IMG/VR virus record: IMGVR_UViG_3300008259_000430
Coordinates: 1-33,487 of that record
DNA length: 33,487 bases
Strand: one strand, 5' to 3'
Source of the DNA: a virus
Shown here: positions 22,241-30,736 of the stretch, piece after piece
How the letters are laid out: each line of letters opens with the position of its first letter
How positions within the stretch are numbered: the first letter of the stretch is position 1
Made by a program: the position numbers and the translations under genes
Notes under the pieces: model-generated
What the model saw: the letters and a program-made list of their open reading frames with translations, nothing else
Databases searched by the model: none
Told to the model about the DNA's origin: nothing

Positions 22241-22642
22241 TTGAACGCCAACGAGGTTATCTTATTAGACCAATATATAGCAGATACTTTAGTACATTAT
22301 GTACTTAGTGAATTGCCAATGGGTCTATCTTATCAGTTCTACAATAAAGGCTTATTAAGAAAGAGTGGCGAGAATACCGAGAACCCTTCTATGCAGGATA
22401 TGATTGACGTGGCGAATAGATATAAGGCTCGTGCTGAGTTCTACAAGCAAAGAATGATTAAATATCTAAAAGAATATTCAACACTTTACCCTGAGTACCT
22501 TAATCCTGGAAGTGGCATTGATGCAATACACCCTGAGAACGATGCTTACACAACGAGCATTTGGTTAGGAGATTTTGATTGCTGCGCAGGTAAAAGCTTC
22601 GAGGAACTTTATCAAGGGAATAGAGGTTGTAGCGATTGTTAA
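22241..22642 (+). CDS. Putative head-tail connector (133 aa)
   Basis: A 133-residue protein, helical with VILLDQYIADTLVHYVLSELPMGLSYQFYNKGLLRKS and a Cys-rich end (FDCCAGKSFEELYQGNRGCSDC). The given start is TTG (22241); coding-like residues (GLQAGITANN) extend upstream in frame to a TGA at 22208, so the true start is unclear: TTG 22241, an ATT at 22226, or a base error near 22205-22212. Position after the portal fits an adaptor of the gp6/gp15 type. Confidence 0.65.
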   Translation: MNANEVILLDQYIADTLVHYVLSELPMGLSYQFYNKGLLRKSGENTENPSMQDMIDVANRYKARAEFYKQRMIKYLKEYSTLYPEYLNPGSGIDAIHPENDAYTTSIWLGDFDCCAGKSFEELYQGNRGCSDC

Positions 22643-22644
22643 TT

Positions 22645-22776
22645 ATGAGTAAAGTAACAACAATAAAAAACCAAAATAAGCTTCGTGTTTATTTAGAAAA
22701 AATTAAGAATGAGCCTGACGTTAAACCAAATAGTAAAGCAAATAACGACACTCGGAAACGACCACGAACAAATTAA
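22645..22776 (+). CDS. Small basic protein (43 aa)
   Basis: A 43-residue basic ORF with ATG two bases after the previous stop (TAATTATG) and overlapping the next gene by 68 bases in another frame. Lys/Asn-rich throughout (SKVTTIKNQNKLRVYLEKIKNE), ending KRPRTN. Position between connector genes suggests a small structural accessory or a real overlapped gene; no family recognised. Confidence 0.45.
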   Translation: MSKVTTIKNQNKLRVYLEKIKNEPDVKPNSKANNDTRKRPRTN

Positions 22777-23152
22777 CTTTGTTTACTTCGGCGATGTGTG
22801 GGAACGTTTAAGCAATGGCGAGGTTACTTACCCTGCTATGTTCTACACTTTAACGGGTGCAACTATAAACGCTAAAAATATTACCTATAATTTTAGCCTT
22901 TATTTTATGGACAGAATGTTAATGGAAGAAACAAACGAAACCGAAGTACTTAGCGATATGACTTTAGTAGGTCAAGACATAGTGGCTCAGTTACGTTACC
23001 CTAAAGCGATTTGGGATATTGGCGATACTGCTCCTTTGACTTACTTTACCGAAAGCGACCCTGACTATCTTGCAGGAGTTAAGATAGATATTACAATGGA
23101 ATTACCTTACTTAAACGATAGATGCCAAGTGCCTTCTATTTATACATACTAA
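22709..23152 (+). CDS. Putative tail-completion / neck protein (147 aa)
   Basis: A 147-residue protein: helical start (LNQIVKQITTLGNDHEQINFVYFGD), then beta-strand segments (TYPAMFYTLTGATINAKN; TYNFSLYFMDRML) and a helix (SDMTLVGQDIVAQLRYP). This alpha-then-beta layout resembles head-tail closure or tail-terminator proteins. Placed after a connector gene and before the fibre, it fits the neck. Assignment by context. Confidence 0.6.
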   Translation: MSLTLNQIVKQITTLGNDHEQINFVYFGDVWERLSNGEVTYPAMFYTLTGATINAKNITYNFSLYFMDRMLMEETNETEVLSDMTLVGQDIVAQLRYPKAIWDIGDTAPLTYFTESDPDYLAGVKIDITMELPYLNDRCQVPSIYTY

Positions 23153-23153
23153 A

Positions 23154-26100
23154 ATGATAGGAAAAAAGATTAACCAATTAGCGACCGAGTTAGCCCCTGC
23201 TGCAACAGATTTAACTATTATAGGCGACCCGACAACAGGAGTAAGTAAGAAGATTACACTTGCTCAATTAGGTGCGATATTTAGCGGTGCGGTTTCGTTT
23301 TATAGTAACCTTGCAGGGTTTCCTGCGGTTGGCGATATTAATGTGATCTATTGTGCTAAAGATACGCAGAAACTTTACTTATGGAGTGGTTCGGCTTATG
23401 TTGAGGTGTTTCCTTCACAAGCTTTATTAGATACTTACCAATTAAGAAGTGAGAAAGGTGTAAGTAATGGTTATGCTTCTTTGGATAGTCAAGGTAAAGT
23501 TCCTATCAGTCAATTACCGAGTTCTATTATGGAATACAAAGGAACTTGGAGTGCAGCGACTAACACACCTACTTTAGCAAACGGAACGGGCGACACGGGA
23601 GATGTTTACATTTGTAATGCAGCAGGTAGCGTGAACTTTGGAGCAGGTGCGATAGCTTTTGCGGTGGGAGATTATGTGATTTATTCAGGAAGTATCTGGC
23701 AGCGTTCAAGTGGTGCAGTAGGTACAGTTACAAGCGTAGCGGTATCAAGAAGCGGAGATGCTTTAGCAATTACGGGAAGTCCTGTAACTACAAGCGGAAC
23801 TATTAACATAGGCTTTGCAGGTAATAGCACTCAATATATAAACGGAGCAGGTAACTTAGTTACGTTTCCTGGAGTAATTAATGAAGCACAAAACTTAATT
23901 ACTGAAGTTTACAATAAAACAGGAGCGACTTTAACAAAGGGAACTGTTGTTTACATCAATGGTGGACAAGGAAACTTACCGGCAGTTACTAAGGCTTTAG
24001 CAACGGGCGATAGTACAAGCGCACAAACTTATGGAATAGTACGAAACGATATTACGAATAATAACAACGGCTATGTAGTTGTTGCAGGTCGCATAAGCGA
24101 TTTAGATACTCAAGCATACACAGAAGGTACTCAACTTTATTTAAGTCCTACAACGGCAGGTACTTTTACAAGTACAAAACCTTACGCACCTCAACACTTA
24201 GTTTATGTTGGTATTGTAGTAAGAGCGCACCCAACACAAGGAGTTGTAGAAGTTAAAATACAAAACGGATACGAGTTAGACGAACTTCACAACGTAGCTG
24301 CACAAAGTCCAAGCAACGGAGATATTTTACAATATGTATCAAGCACAAGTTTATGGACTAAGGTTGCAGGTACAACTTCAAACATAGCAGAAGGAAGTAA
24401 TTTATATTACACCGATGCTCGTAGCCGTGCAGCTTTAAGTTTTACGGCAGGTAGCGGTGCTTATAATTCTACAACGGGTGTTATTACTATTCCTACGAAT
24501 ACAAACCAATTAACTAACGGAGCATCTTTTATTACACTTGCTTCTTTAAGTGCAGGTGCAGGTATAAGCTATAATAACACAACGGGAGTAATTGCTTCTA
24601 CTATTACACAATATACAGATGCGAATGCCCGTGCAGCTATTAGCTTAACAACATCGGGAACAAGCGGAGCAGCAACATACAATAGCACAACGGGTATTTT
24701 AAACGTACCTCAATACGCACCCGATTTAAGCGGATATGTTCCAACAAGTAGAACTTTAACTATTAACGGAACGGCTTATGATTTAAGTGCAAATAGGTCT
24801 TGGAGTGTGGGTACAGTAACCTCGGTAGGCTTATCTTCTGCTACAAGCGGAGTAACTATTGGCTCTACACCTATTACAACAAGTGGAACTATTACTTTAG
24901 CTATTGCTACTGCAAGTGGTTCTCAGCAAGGTTTATTATCAAGCACCGATTGGACTACCTTTAACAACAAGCAAAACGCTTTAACCAATCCAGTAACGGG
25001 TACAGGTACTACTAACTACCTACCTAAGTTTACAGGTACAAGTACAATAGGGAATAGTGCTATTACTGATGACGGAACAACTGTTTCTTTATTATCTCGT
25101 GCATTAAGCGGAACGAGTGCAACCTTTAGTGGTAATGTTACAACAAGCGGTGGTAACTTTAGATTATTTAACGGATATTTTTTAACTGCTAAAAGGGCAG
25201 ACGGAGCAGATATAAACGCTATAGGATTTGAAGCAGGTAGTAATACTTTATCAATTAAAGGGGGTACAAGTGGCGGTGCAGTATCTATAAAATTTGAGGA
25301 TACAGGTGGGACAATAGCATCTTTTTATAATGGCAATTTAGGATTAGGAGTTACACCGAGTGCGTGGAGTGGATTTACTGCAATGCAAGTTTTAAATAGT
25401 AGTTTATCTACAACGGGTAGTGATGTTTTTGTAAATGCTAATTGTTTTTTTAATGGTTCTAATTGGAGATATATTGCAAGTGCAGCCGCATCACAATACT
25501 ATCAAGATGCAGGTAGCAGCATTTGGAGAATAGCTCCTTCAGGAACGGCAGGTAACGCTATATCCTTTACCCAAGCAATGACCTTAAACGCTTCAGGTAA
25601 TTTATCTATCGGAAACACTAATGATAGTTTTAAACTTGATGTAACGGGTACGGGTAGGTTTCAAGCTCCTTCAGGTACACAAGAGAATATTATTGTAAAA
25701 TCTGCAAACACAGGTTTTAGTAAAATAAATATTGATGCAGTAACAGGAGCATCTGCTCAATTAGCATTTTTAGAAAACGGAACTCAAAAAGGCGTTGTAG
25801 GTTATAGACCATCAACTGGCAATGTATTTTTAGCAAACGCAACAAGTGATATTTTAACAATAGCCTCTACAGGAGCAGCTACATTTTCATCTTCGGTTAC
25901 TGTAAATAATACAGGTGGTGTTCCGTCTTTAAATGTAAGAGCAACAGATACAAACTTTGCTTTAGCAAGTATTTTAGGTAACCAAACGGGAGATGTGAAT
26001 TGGTTATTAATGAGTGGTTATCCAGTTGCAGGAGATTTTACAATTAGACAATCAGACACAGTTAATGCTTTAACACTTAAAAAGACCACAGGAGCAGCTA

Positions 26101-27206
26101 CATTCTCAAGTAGTGTAACGGCATCTACATTAATATTTAAAGATGCAATTAATTCTAACTCTTATGGATTTAGAGGTCTTTCAGGAATAGTAACTCTTGA
26201 TGCAGGTAGTGTTTATCCTACAGGTTGGAATTTTCAATATGGTGGCGGTGCTTCTTCTGCATTATATATTAACGGAAGCGGTAACGTAGGTATAGGTAGT
26301 GCATCGCCTGCTCAATTATTAACAATTCAAAACACAAGTAGCAATCCTTATTTAAGCATTATAGGTGGAGCATCAGCTACAATGGGTGTATTAATGGGTA
26401 CAACAGGCAACACAGTAGATGGTCAAATAATATATAGTAATTCTACTCAGCATATGGCTTTTGTAACTGCAAGTGCTGAACGTATGCGCATAACAAGTGG
26501 GGGTTCAGTTGGTATAGGTACTACATCGCCAAGCGTATTATTACATTTAAACACAACTGATACAGTAAACAATATTTTTAGAATTAGTAATGGAACACAA
26601 GCACTAAACTTAGGGGTAAATAATTCGAGTGGAGGTTCCTTTATTTTTGAATCATCAGTACAAGCTCTAAGGTTTGGAACAAGTGATACCGAGCGTATGC
26701 GCATAACAAGTGGGGGGAACTTGCTTGTAGGAACAACTTCAGATAATGGTGCTAAGTTTCAGGTTACAGGTGGTGCTACATTTTCAAGTGGTATAACTGC
26801 AACGGCTGCAATTTTAAGTTCTATAACTCCAATAACTTTAACAGGTAATTCTAATTCAGGAACGTTTAATCAAACAACTATTTATGTAAACCAAAACAAT
26901 ACGTCTAATTCTAATGAAAATGGTATATTCATAGAGCGTGGTCGATTATCTGATTCGTCAAGTGCAGAAATTAGGAGATTTGTAATAGGCGCACGTGGTG
27001 GTCAAATTCAATGGATTTGTGATAAAGACGGTTCAACTACACAATATGGTTCAATAAAAACAGGAGAACCAGACACGGGTTGGGGTACAGCAGCAATCAA
27101 AATAGGAGCAAGTGTAAGTGGGACTGCGTTCAACGTAACTCGTTACTTACCTGTAAGCGTAGACGGAACAGTATATTATATTAATTTAAATAGTTCAACA
27201 CCTTAA
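23154..27206 (+). CDS. Tail fibre / receptor-binding protein (1350 aa)
   Basis: A 1350-residue Gly/Ser/Thr/Ala-rich protein, the largest gene. The N-terminal 190 residues (KKINQLATELAPAATDLTIIGDP; KVPISQLPSSIMEYKGTW; GDVYICNAAGSVNFGAGAIAF) form a virion-anchor pattern. The body is built of repeats such as GTVTSV (residues 190 and 553), ATFSSSVT, and ERMRITSGG (about 1108 and 1179), as in trimeric beta-helical fibres. No intramolecular chaperone (S74) domain is seen at the end, so folding may need another protein. It should bind a host surface glycan. Confidence 0.82.
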   Translation: MIGKKINQLATELAPAATDLTIIGDPTTGVSKKITLAQLGAIFSGAVSFYSNLAGFPAVGDINVIYCAKDTQKLYLWSGSAYVEVFPSQALLDTYQLRSEKGVSNGYASLDSQGKVPISQLPSSIMEYKGTWSAATNTPTLANGTGDTGDVYICNAAGSVNFGAGAIAFAVGDYVIYSGSIWQRSSGAVGTVTSVAVSRSGDALAITGSPVTTSGTINIGFAGNSTQYINGAGNLVTFPGVINEAQNLITEVYNKTGATLTKGTVVYINGGQGNLPAVTKALATGDSTSAQTYGIVRNDITNNNNGYVVVAGRISDLDTQAYTEGTQLYLSPTTAGTFTSTKPYAPQHLVYVGIVVRAHPTQGVVEVKIQNGYELDELHNVAAQSPSNGDILQYVSSTSLWTKVAGTTSNIAEGSNLYYTDARSRAALSFTAGSGAYNSTTGVITIPTNTNQLTNGASFITLASLSAGAGISYNNTTGVIASTITQYTDANARAAISLTTSGTSGAATYNSTTGILNVPQYAPDLSGYVPTSRTLTINGTAYDLSANRSWSVGTVTSVGLSSATSGVTIGSTPITTSGTITLAIATASGSQQGLLSSTDWTTFNNKQNALTNPVTGTGTTNYLPKFTGTSTIGNSAITDDGTTVSLLSRALSGTSATFSGNVTTSGGNFRLFNGYFLTAKRADGADINAIGFEAGSNTLSIKGGTSGGAVSIKFEDTGGTIASFYNGNLGLGVTPSAWSGFTAMQVLNSSLSTTGSDVFVNANCFFNGSNWRYIASAAASQYYQDAGSSIWRIAPSGTAGNAISFTQAMTLNASGNLSIGNTNDSFKLDVTGTGRFQAPSGTQENIIVKSANTGFSKINIDAVTGASAQLAFLENGTQKGVVGYRPSTGNVFLANATSDILTIASTGAATFSSSVTVNNTGGVPSLNVRATDTNFALASILGNQTGDVNWLLMSGYPVAGDFTIRQSDTVNALTLKKTTGAATFSSSVTASTLIFKDAINSNSYGFRGLSGIVTLDAGSVYPTGWNFQYGGGASSALYINGSGNVGIGSASPAQLLTIQNTSSNPYLSIIGGASATMGVLMGTTGNTVDGQIIYSNSTQHMAFVTASAERMRITSGGSVGIGTTSPSVLLHLNTTDTVNNIFRISNGTQALNLGVNNSSGGSFIFESSVQALRFGTSDTERMRITSGGNLLVGTTSDNGAKFQVTGGATFSSGITATAAILSSITPITLTGNSNSGTFNQTTIYVNQNNTSNSNENGIFIERGRLSDSSSAEIRRFVIGARGGQIQWICDKDGSTTQYGSIKTGEPDTGWGTAAIKIGASVSGTAFNVTRYLPVSVDGTVYYINLNSSTP
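26481..26716 (+). repeat. Tandem-type internal repeat in the fibre gene
   Basis: The 23-base string beginning CGTATGCGCATAACAAGTGG is present exactly at 26481-26503 and 26694-26716, 213 bases (71 codons) apart. It encodes RMRITSGG and marks two copies of a fibre shaft module. Such repeats can recombine and change fibre length. Confidence 0.8.
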
Positions 27207-27208
27207 AA

Positions 27209-27598
27209 ATGGCATTAGAAACAAAATGGCTTATTAGCCAAATGGACACCGCACCAAGCGAAGATGGTTTAACCGATGTAGTAAAAACAGTACATTGGAG
27301 ATACGAAGGCAAAGACGGAGAATACACCGCAGAAGTGTACGGAGCAATGGGCTGCGCTACTCCTTCGGAAACCGACTTTACCGCTTACGAAGATTTAACT
27401 TATGAGCAAGTATGCGAGTGGTTAGTTGCAGGTAACAACGTAGAAGCTATGAATGAAAACTTAGCTACACAGATTGAGAACCTTAAAAACCCACCAATCG
27501 TAAATTTACCTTTGCCGTTTAGCAATCCACAATTATCTTTACAAATAAAAAACAACTATGAAGAACAAACAACTGCTCCAATTAGTGAGCAACCTTAA
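27209..27598 (+). CDS. Fibre-adjacent conserved phage protein (129 aa)
   Basis: A 129-residue protein with TKWLISQMDTAPSEDGLTDVVKTVHWRYEG, then YEQVCEWLVAGNN and NLATQIENLKNPPIVNLPLPF. The WxISxMDxxP...VVxxVHWR pattern is common in phage proteins just after the tail fibre (DUF7936-like). Probably a fibre-associated or chaperone-type protein. Its end overlaps the next gene by 41 bases. Confidence 0.65.
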   Translation: MALETKWLISQMDTAPSEDGLTDVVKTVHWRYEGKDGEYTAEVYGAMGCATPSETDFTAYEDLTYEQVCEWLVAGNNVEAMNENLATQIENLKNPPIVNLPLPFSNPQLSLQIKNNYEEQTTAPISEQP

Positions 27599-27944
27599 TG
27601 CCGTAATCGGTAGCCAAGAAACTAAGACACAAAAGAAACTTGTAAAAATTTACGAGAAGGTTAAACAACATCACGAGAACTATCAAGCAGAAGTTGAAAT
27701 CTTGCGTTTAGACAATGCGCAGACAGACGAAAAGGATTGCTTGTTACTTGATGACAAAGGAAATTACAAATTCTCAAAAGAAGGCATCAAGAAGCTTACC
27801 AAAGATATTGATGCGCTAAATGATAAAGAATTTGATTTTCAAATAATTAACGTAGTCAATCCACAAGGCTTAGAGAATTTTACTTTCTTAGAAGATTGGA
27901 CTACTGGCATAGAATTTAACAAACAAGAAGAAGAAGAACTATAA
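27558..27944 (+). CDS. Conserved coiled-coil protein (128 aa)
   Basis: A 128-residue protein with a long charged helix (residues 1-50, KTQKKLVKIYEKVKQHHENYQAEVEILRL), then DDKGNYKFSKEGIKKLTKDIDAL and an acidic tail (KQEEEEL). Similar proteins stand between fibre and lysis genes in Bacteroidota phages. Function unknown; the last base of its stop is the first base of the holin-like ATG. Confidence 0.6.
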   Translation: MKNKQLLQLVSNLNAVIGSQETKTQKKLVKIYEKVKQHHENYQAEVEILRLDNAQTDEKDCLLLDDKGNYKFSKEGIKKLTKDIDALNDKEFDFQIINVVNPQGLENFTFLEDWTTGIEFNKQEEEEL

Positions 27945-28114
27945 TGGCAAATAACAACCAAGCAGACCAATCAACAATCGTTTCCTTAGTAAGTGCTACA
28001 TTAAGCATTACAAGTATTCAACCACTATTCACATTGTTGGCGAGTTTGGTTGCTATTGTTTCAGGCGGTATGGCTATTCGATACTATTGGAAAATGACCA
28101 AAAAGCTCAAATGA
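27944..28114 (+). CDS. Holin-like membrane protein (56 aa)
   Basis: A 56-residue ORF: polar N-terminus (NNNQADQST), a hydrophobic centre (IVSLVSATLSITS, LFTLLASLVAIVSGGMAIRYYW) and a basic end (KMTKKLK). The size and topology fit a small holin, and it is followed by spanin and lysozyme. It ends in ATGA overlap with the spanin. It should form inner-membrane holes for the lysozyme. Confidence 0.65.
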   Translation: MANNNQADQSTIVSLVSATLSITSIQPLFTLLASLVAIVSGGMAIRYYWKMTKKLK

Positions 28115-28548
28115 GAATACTACTTTTAGCCTTATTACTTACATCTTGCGCTTCGGTTAAGAAGTTTGAAAAGAGATTTGATAGCACGGGGACAACTAAG
28201 ATTGACTCCGTGCATCTTACTTTTTATGATAGCGTAACTAAGATTATAGAAAAAGAGCAGGTATTTACAAAAGAGGTTACTATCTATGACACAATCCGTG
28301 TAACAAAGGATAGCATTATAGTAGTTCCCAAAATCGTAACTAAGTGGGTTTACCAGACAAAAGAAAAGGAGACCGACAATAGTTTAGTTAAAAAAGACAC
28401 AATAGCGTTTAATCGCACAGAAACGCGTCAAATTTCGATTGTAGATAAAAACAAGGTAAGTACTGCAAATAACTTTTGGAAGGCTCTAATTGGTCTAATA
28501 ATAGCGATTGTGTTAATTTTAGCTTATTGGAATAGATTATGGAAGTAA
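28111..28548 (+). CDS. Unimolecular spanin (u-spanin)
   Basis: A 145-residue protein from the ATG at 28111, which overlaps the holin stop; the earlier ATG at 28087 would put the signal sequence inside. It begins MRILLLALLLTSCAS, a lipoprotein signal with lipobox Leu-Thr-Ser-Cys13 and Ala at +2, so it goes to the outer membrane. A periplasmic Val/Thr/Lys-rich beta-like domain follows, and residues about 121-142 (ALIGLIIAIVLILAYW) are a C-terminal transmembrane helix. A lipid anchor plus C-terminal helix is the u-spanin layout, which links and fuses the two membranes at lysis. Confidence 0.82.
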   Translation: MRILLLALLLTSCASVKKFEKRFDSTGTTKIDSVHLTFYDSVTKIIEKEQVFTKEVTIYDTIRVTKDSIIVVPKIVTKWVYQTKEKETDNSLVKKDTIAFNRTETRQISIVDKNKVSTANNFWKALIGLIIAIVLILAYWNRLWK

Positions 28549-28985
28549 ACAAAGCAGGTAGAGATTTAATTAAGCAGTTTGAAGGCTGCAAATTAAAGGC
28601 GTACAAATGCCCTGCGGGTTTATGGACTATTTCGTGGGGTTTGACTTTTTACCCTGACGGAACGAAAGTTAAAGAAGGCGATATAATTACGCAACAACAG
28701 GCAGAAGATTACTTTAACGCAATAGTCGATGACTTTGCAAAAGGAGTAGATGTGCTTGTAAAATCAAATGTAACGGCAAACAATTTTTCTGCGATTGTTT
28801 CGTTTGCTTACAATGCAGGTATGGGTAATTTTAGGAGAAGCACTTTACTTAGAAAGGTAAACGCAAACCCTAAAGACCCGTCTATTAGAGCTGAATTTAT
28901 GAAGTGGACAAGAGCAAACAATGTTGTGTTAAAAGGGTTAGTGAGGCGGAGAGAGGCTGAGGCTAAACTATATGAGCAACTTTAG
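28539..28985 (+). CDS. Endolysin, GH24 lysozyme
   Basis: A 148-residue T4/P22-type lysozyme: FEGCKLKAYKCPAGLWTISWG gives catalytic Glu15, with Cys24 in place of the usual Asp and Thr30; AIVSFAYNAGMGNFRRSTLLRKVN and VLKGLVRRREAEAKLYEQ follow. The Cys-type triad is found in many phage lysozymes of this family. No signal peptide or signal-arrest helix is visible, so release depends on the holin. It overlaps the spanin gene and the next membrane protein. Confidence 0.92.
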   Translation: MEVNKAGRDLIKQFEGCKLKAYKCPAGLWTISWGLTFYPDGTKVKEGDIITQQQAEDYFNAIVDDFAKGVDVLVKSNVTANNFSAIVSFAYNAGMGNFRRSTLLRKVNANPKDPSIRAEFMKWTRANNVVLKGLVRRREAEAKLYEQL

Positions 28986-29196
28986 AACTATATTAGTTAA
29001 TTTATTATCAGACGAAAGCAACAGTATAAGCCATAAAAGAGTAGTGGCTATGCTTGGCAGCATTTGTCTTTTTATTTCTTTGTTCTTAAACATAATCTTA
29101 AAAATTAACCCAAGCGATAAGTTGGTAGATGCCGTCTTGTATCTTACGCTATTTGCTATGGGTTACACCACAATAGATAAATTCAGCAAAAAATAA
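28972..29196 (+). CDS. Membrane protein of the lysis cassette (possible second holin/antiholin)
   Basis: A 74-residue protein with a soluble N-terminus and two transmembrane helices (VVAMLGSICLFISLFLNIIL; LVDAVLYLTLFAMGYTTI). It overlaps the lysozyme gene by 14 bases, so it is likely part of the lysis set. The paired helices suggest a holin or antiholin controlling timing. Which of this and the 27944 gene is the main holin cannot be decided here. Confidence 0.6.
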   Translation: MSNFRTILVNLLSDESNSISHKRVVAMLGSICLFISLFLNIILKINPSDKLVDAVLYLTLFAMGYTTIDKFSKK

Positions 29197-29199
29197 ATA

Positions 29200-29934
29200 A
29201 TGCTAAAATCAAAACGCAAACGCCTATTCTTTGACATCGAAACCTCGCCCAATGTTGGCTTTTTCTGGAGTGCCGGATATAAGCTTAATGTAACGGCTGA
29301 TAGCATCATACAAGAACGTGCTATCATTTGCATCTGTTACAAGTGGGAAGATGAGAAGGAAGTTTACTTTTTACAATGGGATAGCAAACAGAACGATAAA
29401 AAGATGCTACAAAGTTTTATCGAAGTAGCAAACACGGCTTCGGAATTAGTAGGGCATAATGGCGACAAGTTCGACCTTGCGTGGATAAGAACCAGGTGCT
29501 TGTTTCATAAGATTGAAATGTTCCCTTCTTATGTTACAATAGACACGCTAAAAGTAGCAAGACAAAAGTTTAGATTTAATAGCAACAAGCTTAATTACAT
29601 AGCTGATTACTTAGGCATTGGCACTAAGATAAAAACAGAATATAGTTTATGGAAGGACATCGTTCTGCATAAGGACAAAGTAGCTATGGCTAAAATGATT
29701 AAGTACTGCCAAAAAGATGTTGTTTTATTAGAGCAGGTGTTTAACGCACTTAAAAACCACATCGAACCTAAAACACATTACGGAGTTATATTCGGACAAG
29801 ACCGAGGCTCTTGCCCTGAATGTGGGAGCGACGATTTAATTATTTCACTTCGTAGAACAACTGCAACGGGAGTAAAGAAAATACAATACAAGTGCAAAAC
29901 TTGTTTTAAGATACATAGCAAAACCGACAAATAA
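29200..29934 (+). CDS. 3'-5' exonuclease (DnaQ-like) with zinc ribbon
   Basis: A 244-residue protein with the three exonuclease motifs: FFDIETSPN (Asp12, Glu14), GHNGDKFDLAW, and YCQKDVVLLEQ. The C-terminal part has CPECGSDDL and CKTCF, a zinc ribbon, probably for DNA binding. There is no polymerase domain. The size fits stand-alone predicted 3'-5' exonucleases of the PolB-like family found in phages. It may recycle host DNA or process recombination ends with ERF. It overlaps the next gene (TAATGG). Confidence 0.88.
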   Translation: MLKSKRKRLFFDIETSPNVGFFWSAGYKLNVTADSIIQERAIICICYKWEDEKEVYFLQWDSKQNDKKMLQSFIEVANTASELVGHNGDKFDLAWIRTRCLFHKIEMFPSYVTIDTLKVARQKFRFNSNKLNYIADYLGIGTKIKTEYSLWKDIVLHKDKVAMAKMIKYCQKDVVLLEQVFNALKNHIEPKTHYGVIFGQDRGSCPECGSDDLIISLRRTTATGVKKIQYKCKTCFKIHSKTDK

Positions 29935-30137
29935 TGGACAGTAAAATATTAGCAGCAGTTATAGAAGATATGCGTAGACGTGAACTTGTAGGGAAATCAA
30001 AGTACGGAACTACAATGGATAGAAATGATTTAAGCACAGGGCAATGGATAACGCACCTAAAGGAAGAGCTGCAAGATGCAATACTTTATTTAACCAAATT
30101 AGAAACTATACACAATGCGCCTCAAGAAAATATTTAG
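29934..30137 (+). CDS. MazG-like nucleotide pyrophosphohydrolase fragment/family
   Basis: A 67-residue protein: KYGTTMDRNDLSTGQWITHLKEELQDAILYLTKL. The GxKYG, DL and EELQDAILY pattern resembles the metal-binding EExxD helix pair of MazG-type enzymes that hydrolyse nucleotide triphosphates. It is a single short chain that would dimerise or tetramerise. Phage versions reset host ppGpp or nucleotide pools. It overlaps the GNAT gene by 23 bases. Confidence 0.72.
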   Translation: MDSKILAAVIEDMRRRELVGKSKYGTTMDRNDLSTGQWITHLKEELQDAILYLTKLETIHNAPQENI

Positions 30138-30543
30138 CTTCGGCAATATATTAGACCGAGATACCTACGAGCAATTAAGGGAGTTAGATTACACCAATCC
30201 TAACTTTAAGGGTTGCGCTGACGAGTTCCAGTTCAATCGGGAGTGGTGGGTTATGCTTGACCAAGGCGAGATAGTAGCTTATTGCGGTTCTATTTATTCT
30301 AAGGGCATTTGCATATTTAATAGAGCGTGGGTTAGAAAAGATTATAGAGGACAAGGCATACAAAGACGTATGATTAAAACAAGGCTAAAGGCAGCATCTA
30401 CTTTTTGCCATATAGCTATTACATACACAACCTTAGACAACTTTCCAAGTGCAAATAACCTTATCTCGTGTGGGTTTAGGCTTTACTTACCCGAATATTC
30501 TTACGGGGGACACGATAAACTTTACTTCCAGAAGCTTTTATAG
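30115..30543 (+). CDS. GNAT acetyltransferase
   Basis: A 142-residue protein with the GNAT acetyl-CoA-binding motif: AWVRKDYRGQGIQRRMIKTRL at about residues 70-90, then a second region, ITYTTLDNFPSANNLISCGF, typical of the C-terminal GNAT strand and helix. No substrate domain is obvious. It ends the upstream operon at the control region. Possible targets include a host protein or an aminoglycoside-like or nucleotide substrate; not deducible. Confidence 0.78.
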   Translation: MRLKKIFSFGNILDRDTYEQLRELDYTNPNFKGCADEFQFNREWWVMLDQGEIVAYCGSIYSKGICIFNRAWVRKDYRGQGIQRRMIKTRLKAASTFCHIAITYTTLDNFPSANNLISCGFRLYLPEYSYGGHDKLYFQKLL

Positions 30544-30563
30544 GTAGTATTTTTACTACTTTT
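30544..30563 (+). terminator. Weak terminator / alternative hairpin after GNAT gene
   Basis: GTAGTA (30544-30549) pairs with TACTAC (30554-30559) around TTTT and is followed by TTTT. The stem is AT-rich and starts one base after the stop codon. GGTAGTA (30543-30549) can also pair with TACTACC at 30574-30580, so two alternative structures are possible. Confidence 0.45.
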
Positions 30564-30604
30564 GGCTGCATTTTACTACCGAATTTGGCAAGTTTTAACT
30601 TTAC

Positions 30605-30675
30605 TTTTGTACGTTCTGTTGTACAAAATGTGCTATAAACTGCACAATTTGATGTGCAAATGCAACATTGTTGCA
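30605..30675. promoter_or_regulatory. Operator-like array of inverted repeats
   Basis: Three dyads lie in a row: TTTTGTAC (30605-30612) with GTACAAAA (30621-30628), TGCACA (30641-30646) with TGTGCA (30653-30658), and TGCAACATTGTTGCA (30661-30675), a seven-base-arm palindrome. GTGC/TGCAC-type half sites recur at about 30630, 30641, 30654 and 30705. A -7-like TACTTTTG (30602-30609) overlaps the first dyad but lacks a well-spaced TTG. The 210-base gap (30544-30753) thus looks like the early control region. Confidence 0.55.
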
Positions 30676-30703
30676 AAAATAATTTTAAAATATTTTGATA
30701 GTT

Positions 30704-30736
30704 TTGCACTTTGTATTGTGTATTGTTGTATATTTG
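30704..30736 (+). promoter_or_regulatory. Early promoter (Bacteroidota type)
   Basis: TTG (30704-30706), a 22-base spacer and TATATTTG (30729-30736) match the consensus exactly. The expected start is near 30743, 11 bases before the ATG at 30754. TTTGTT-GA-AACAAA (30733-30746) forms a small dyad at the start site. It should drive the early operon 30754-32909. Confidence 0.65.

Noticed and set aside
30674-30681. Minus-strand -7 box (CAAAAATA on the + strand)
   Set aside because: No suitably spaced minus-strand TTG and no minus-strand gene to serve.
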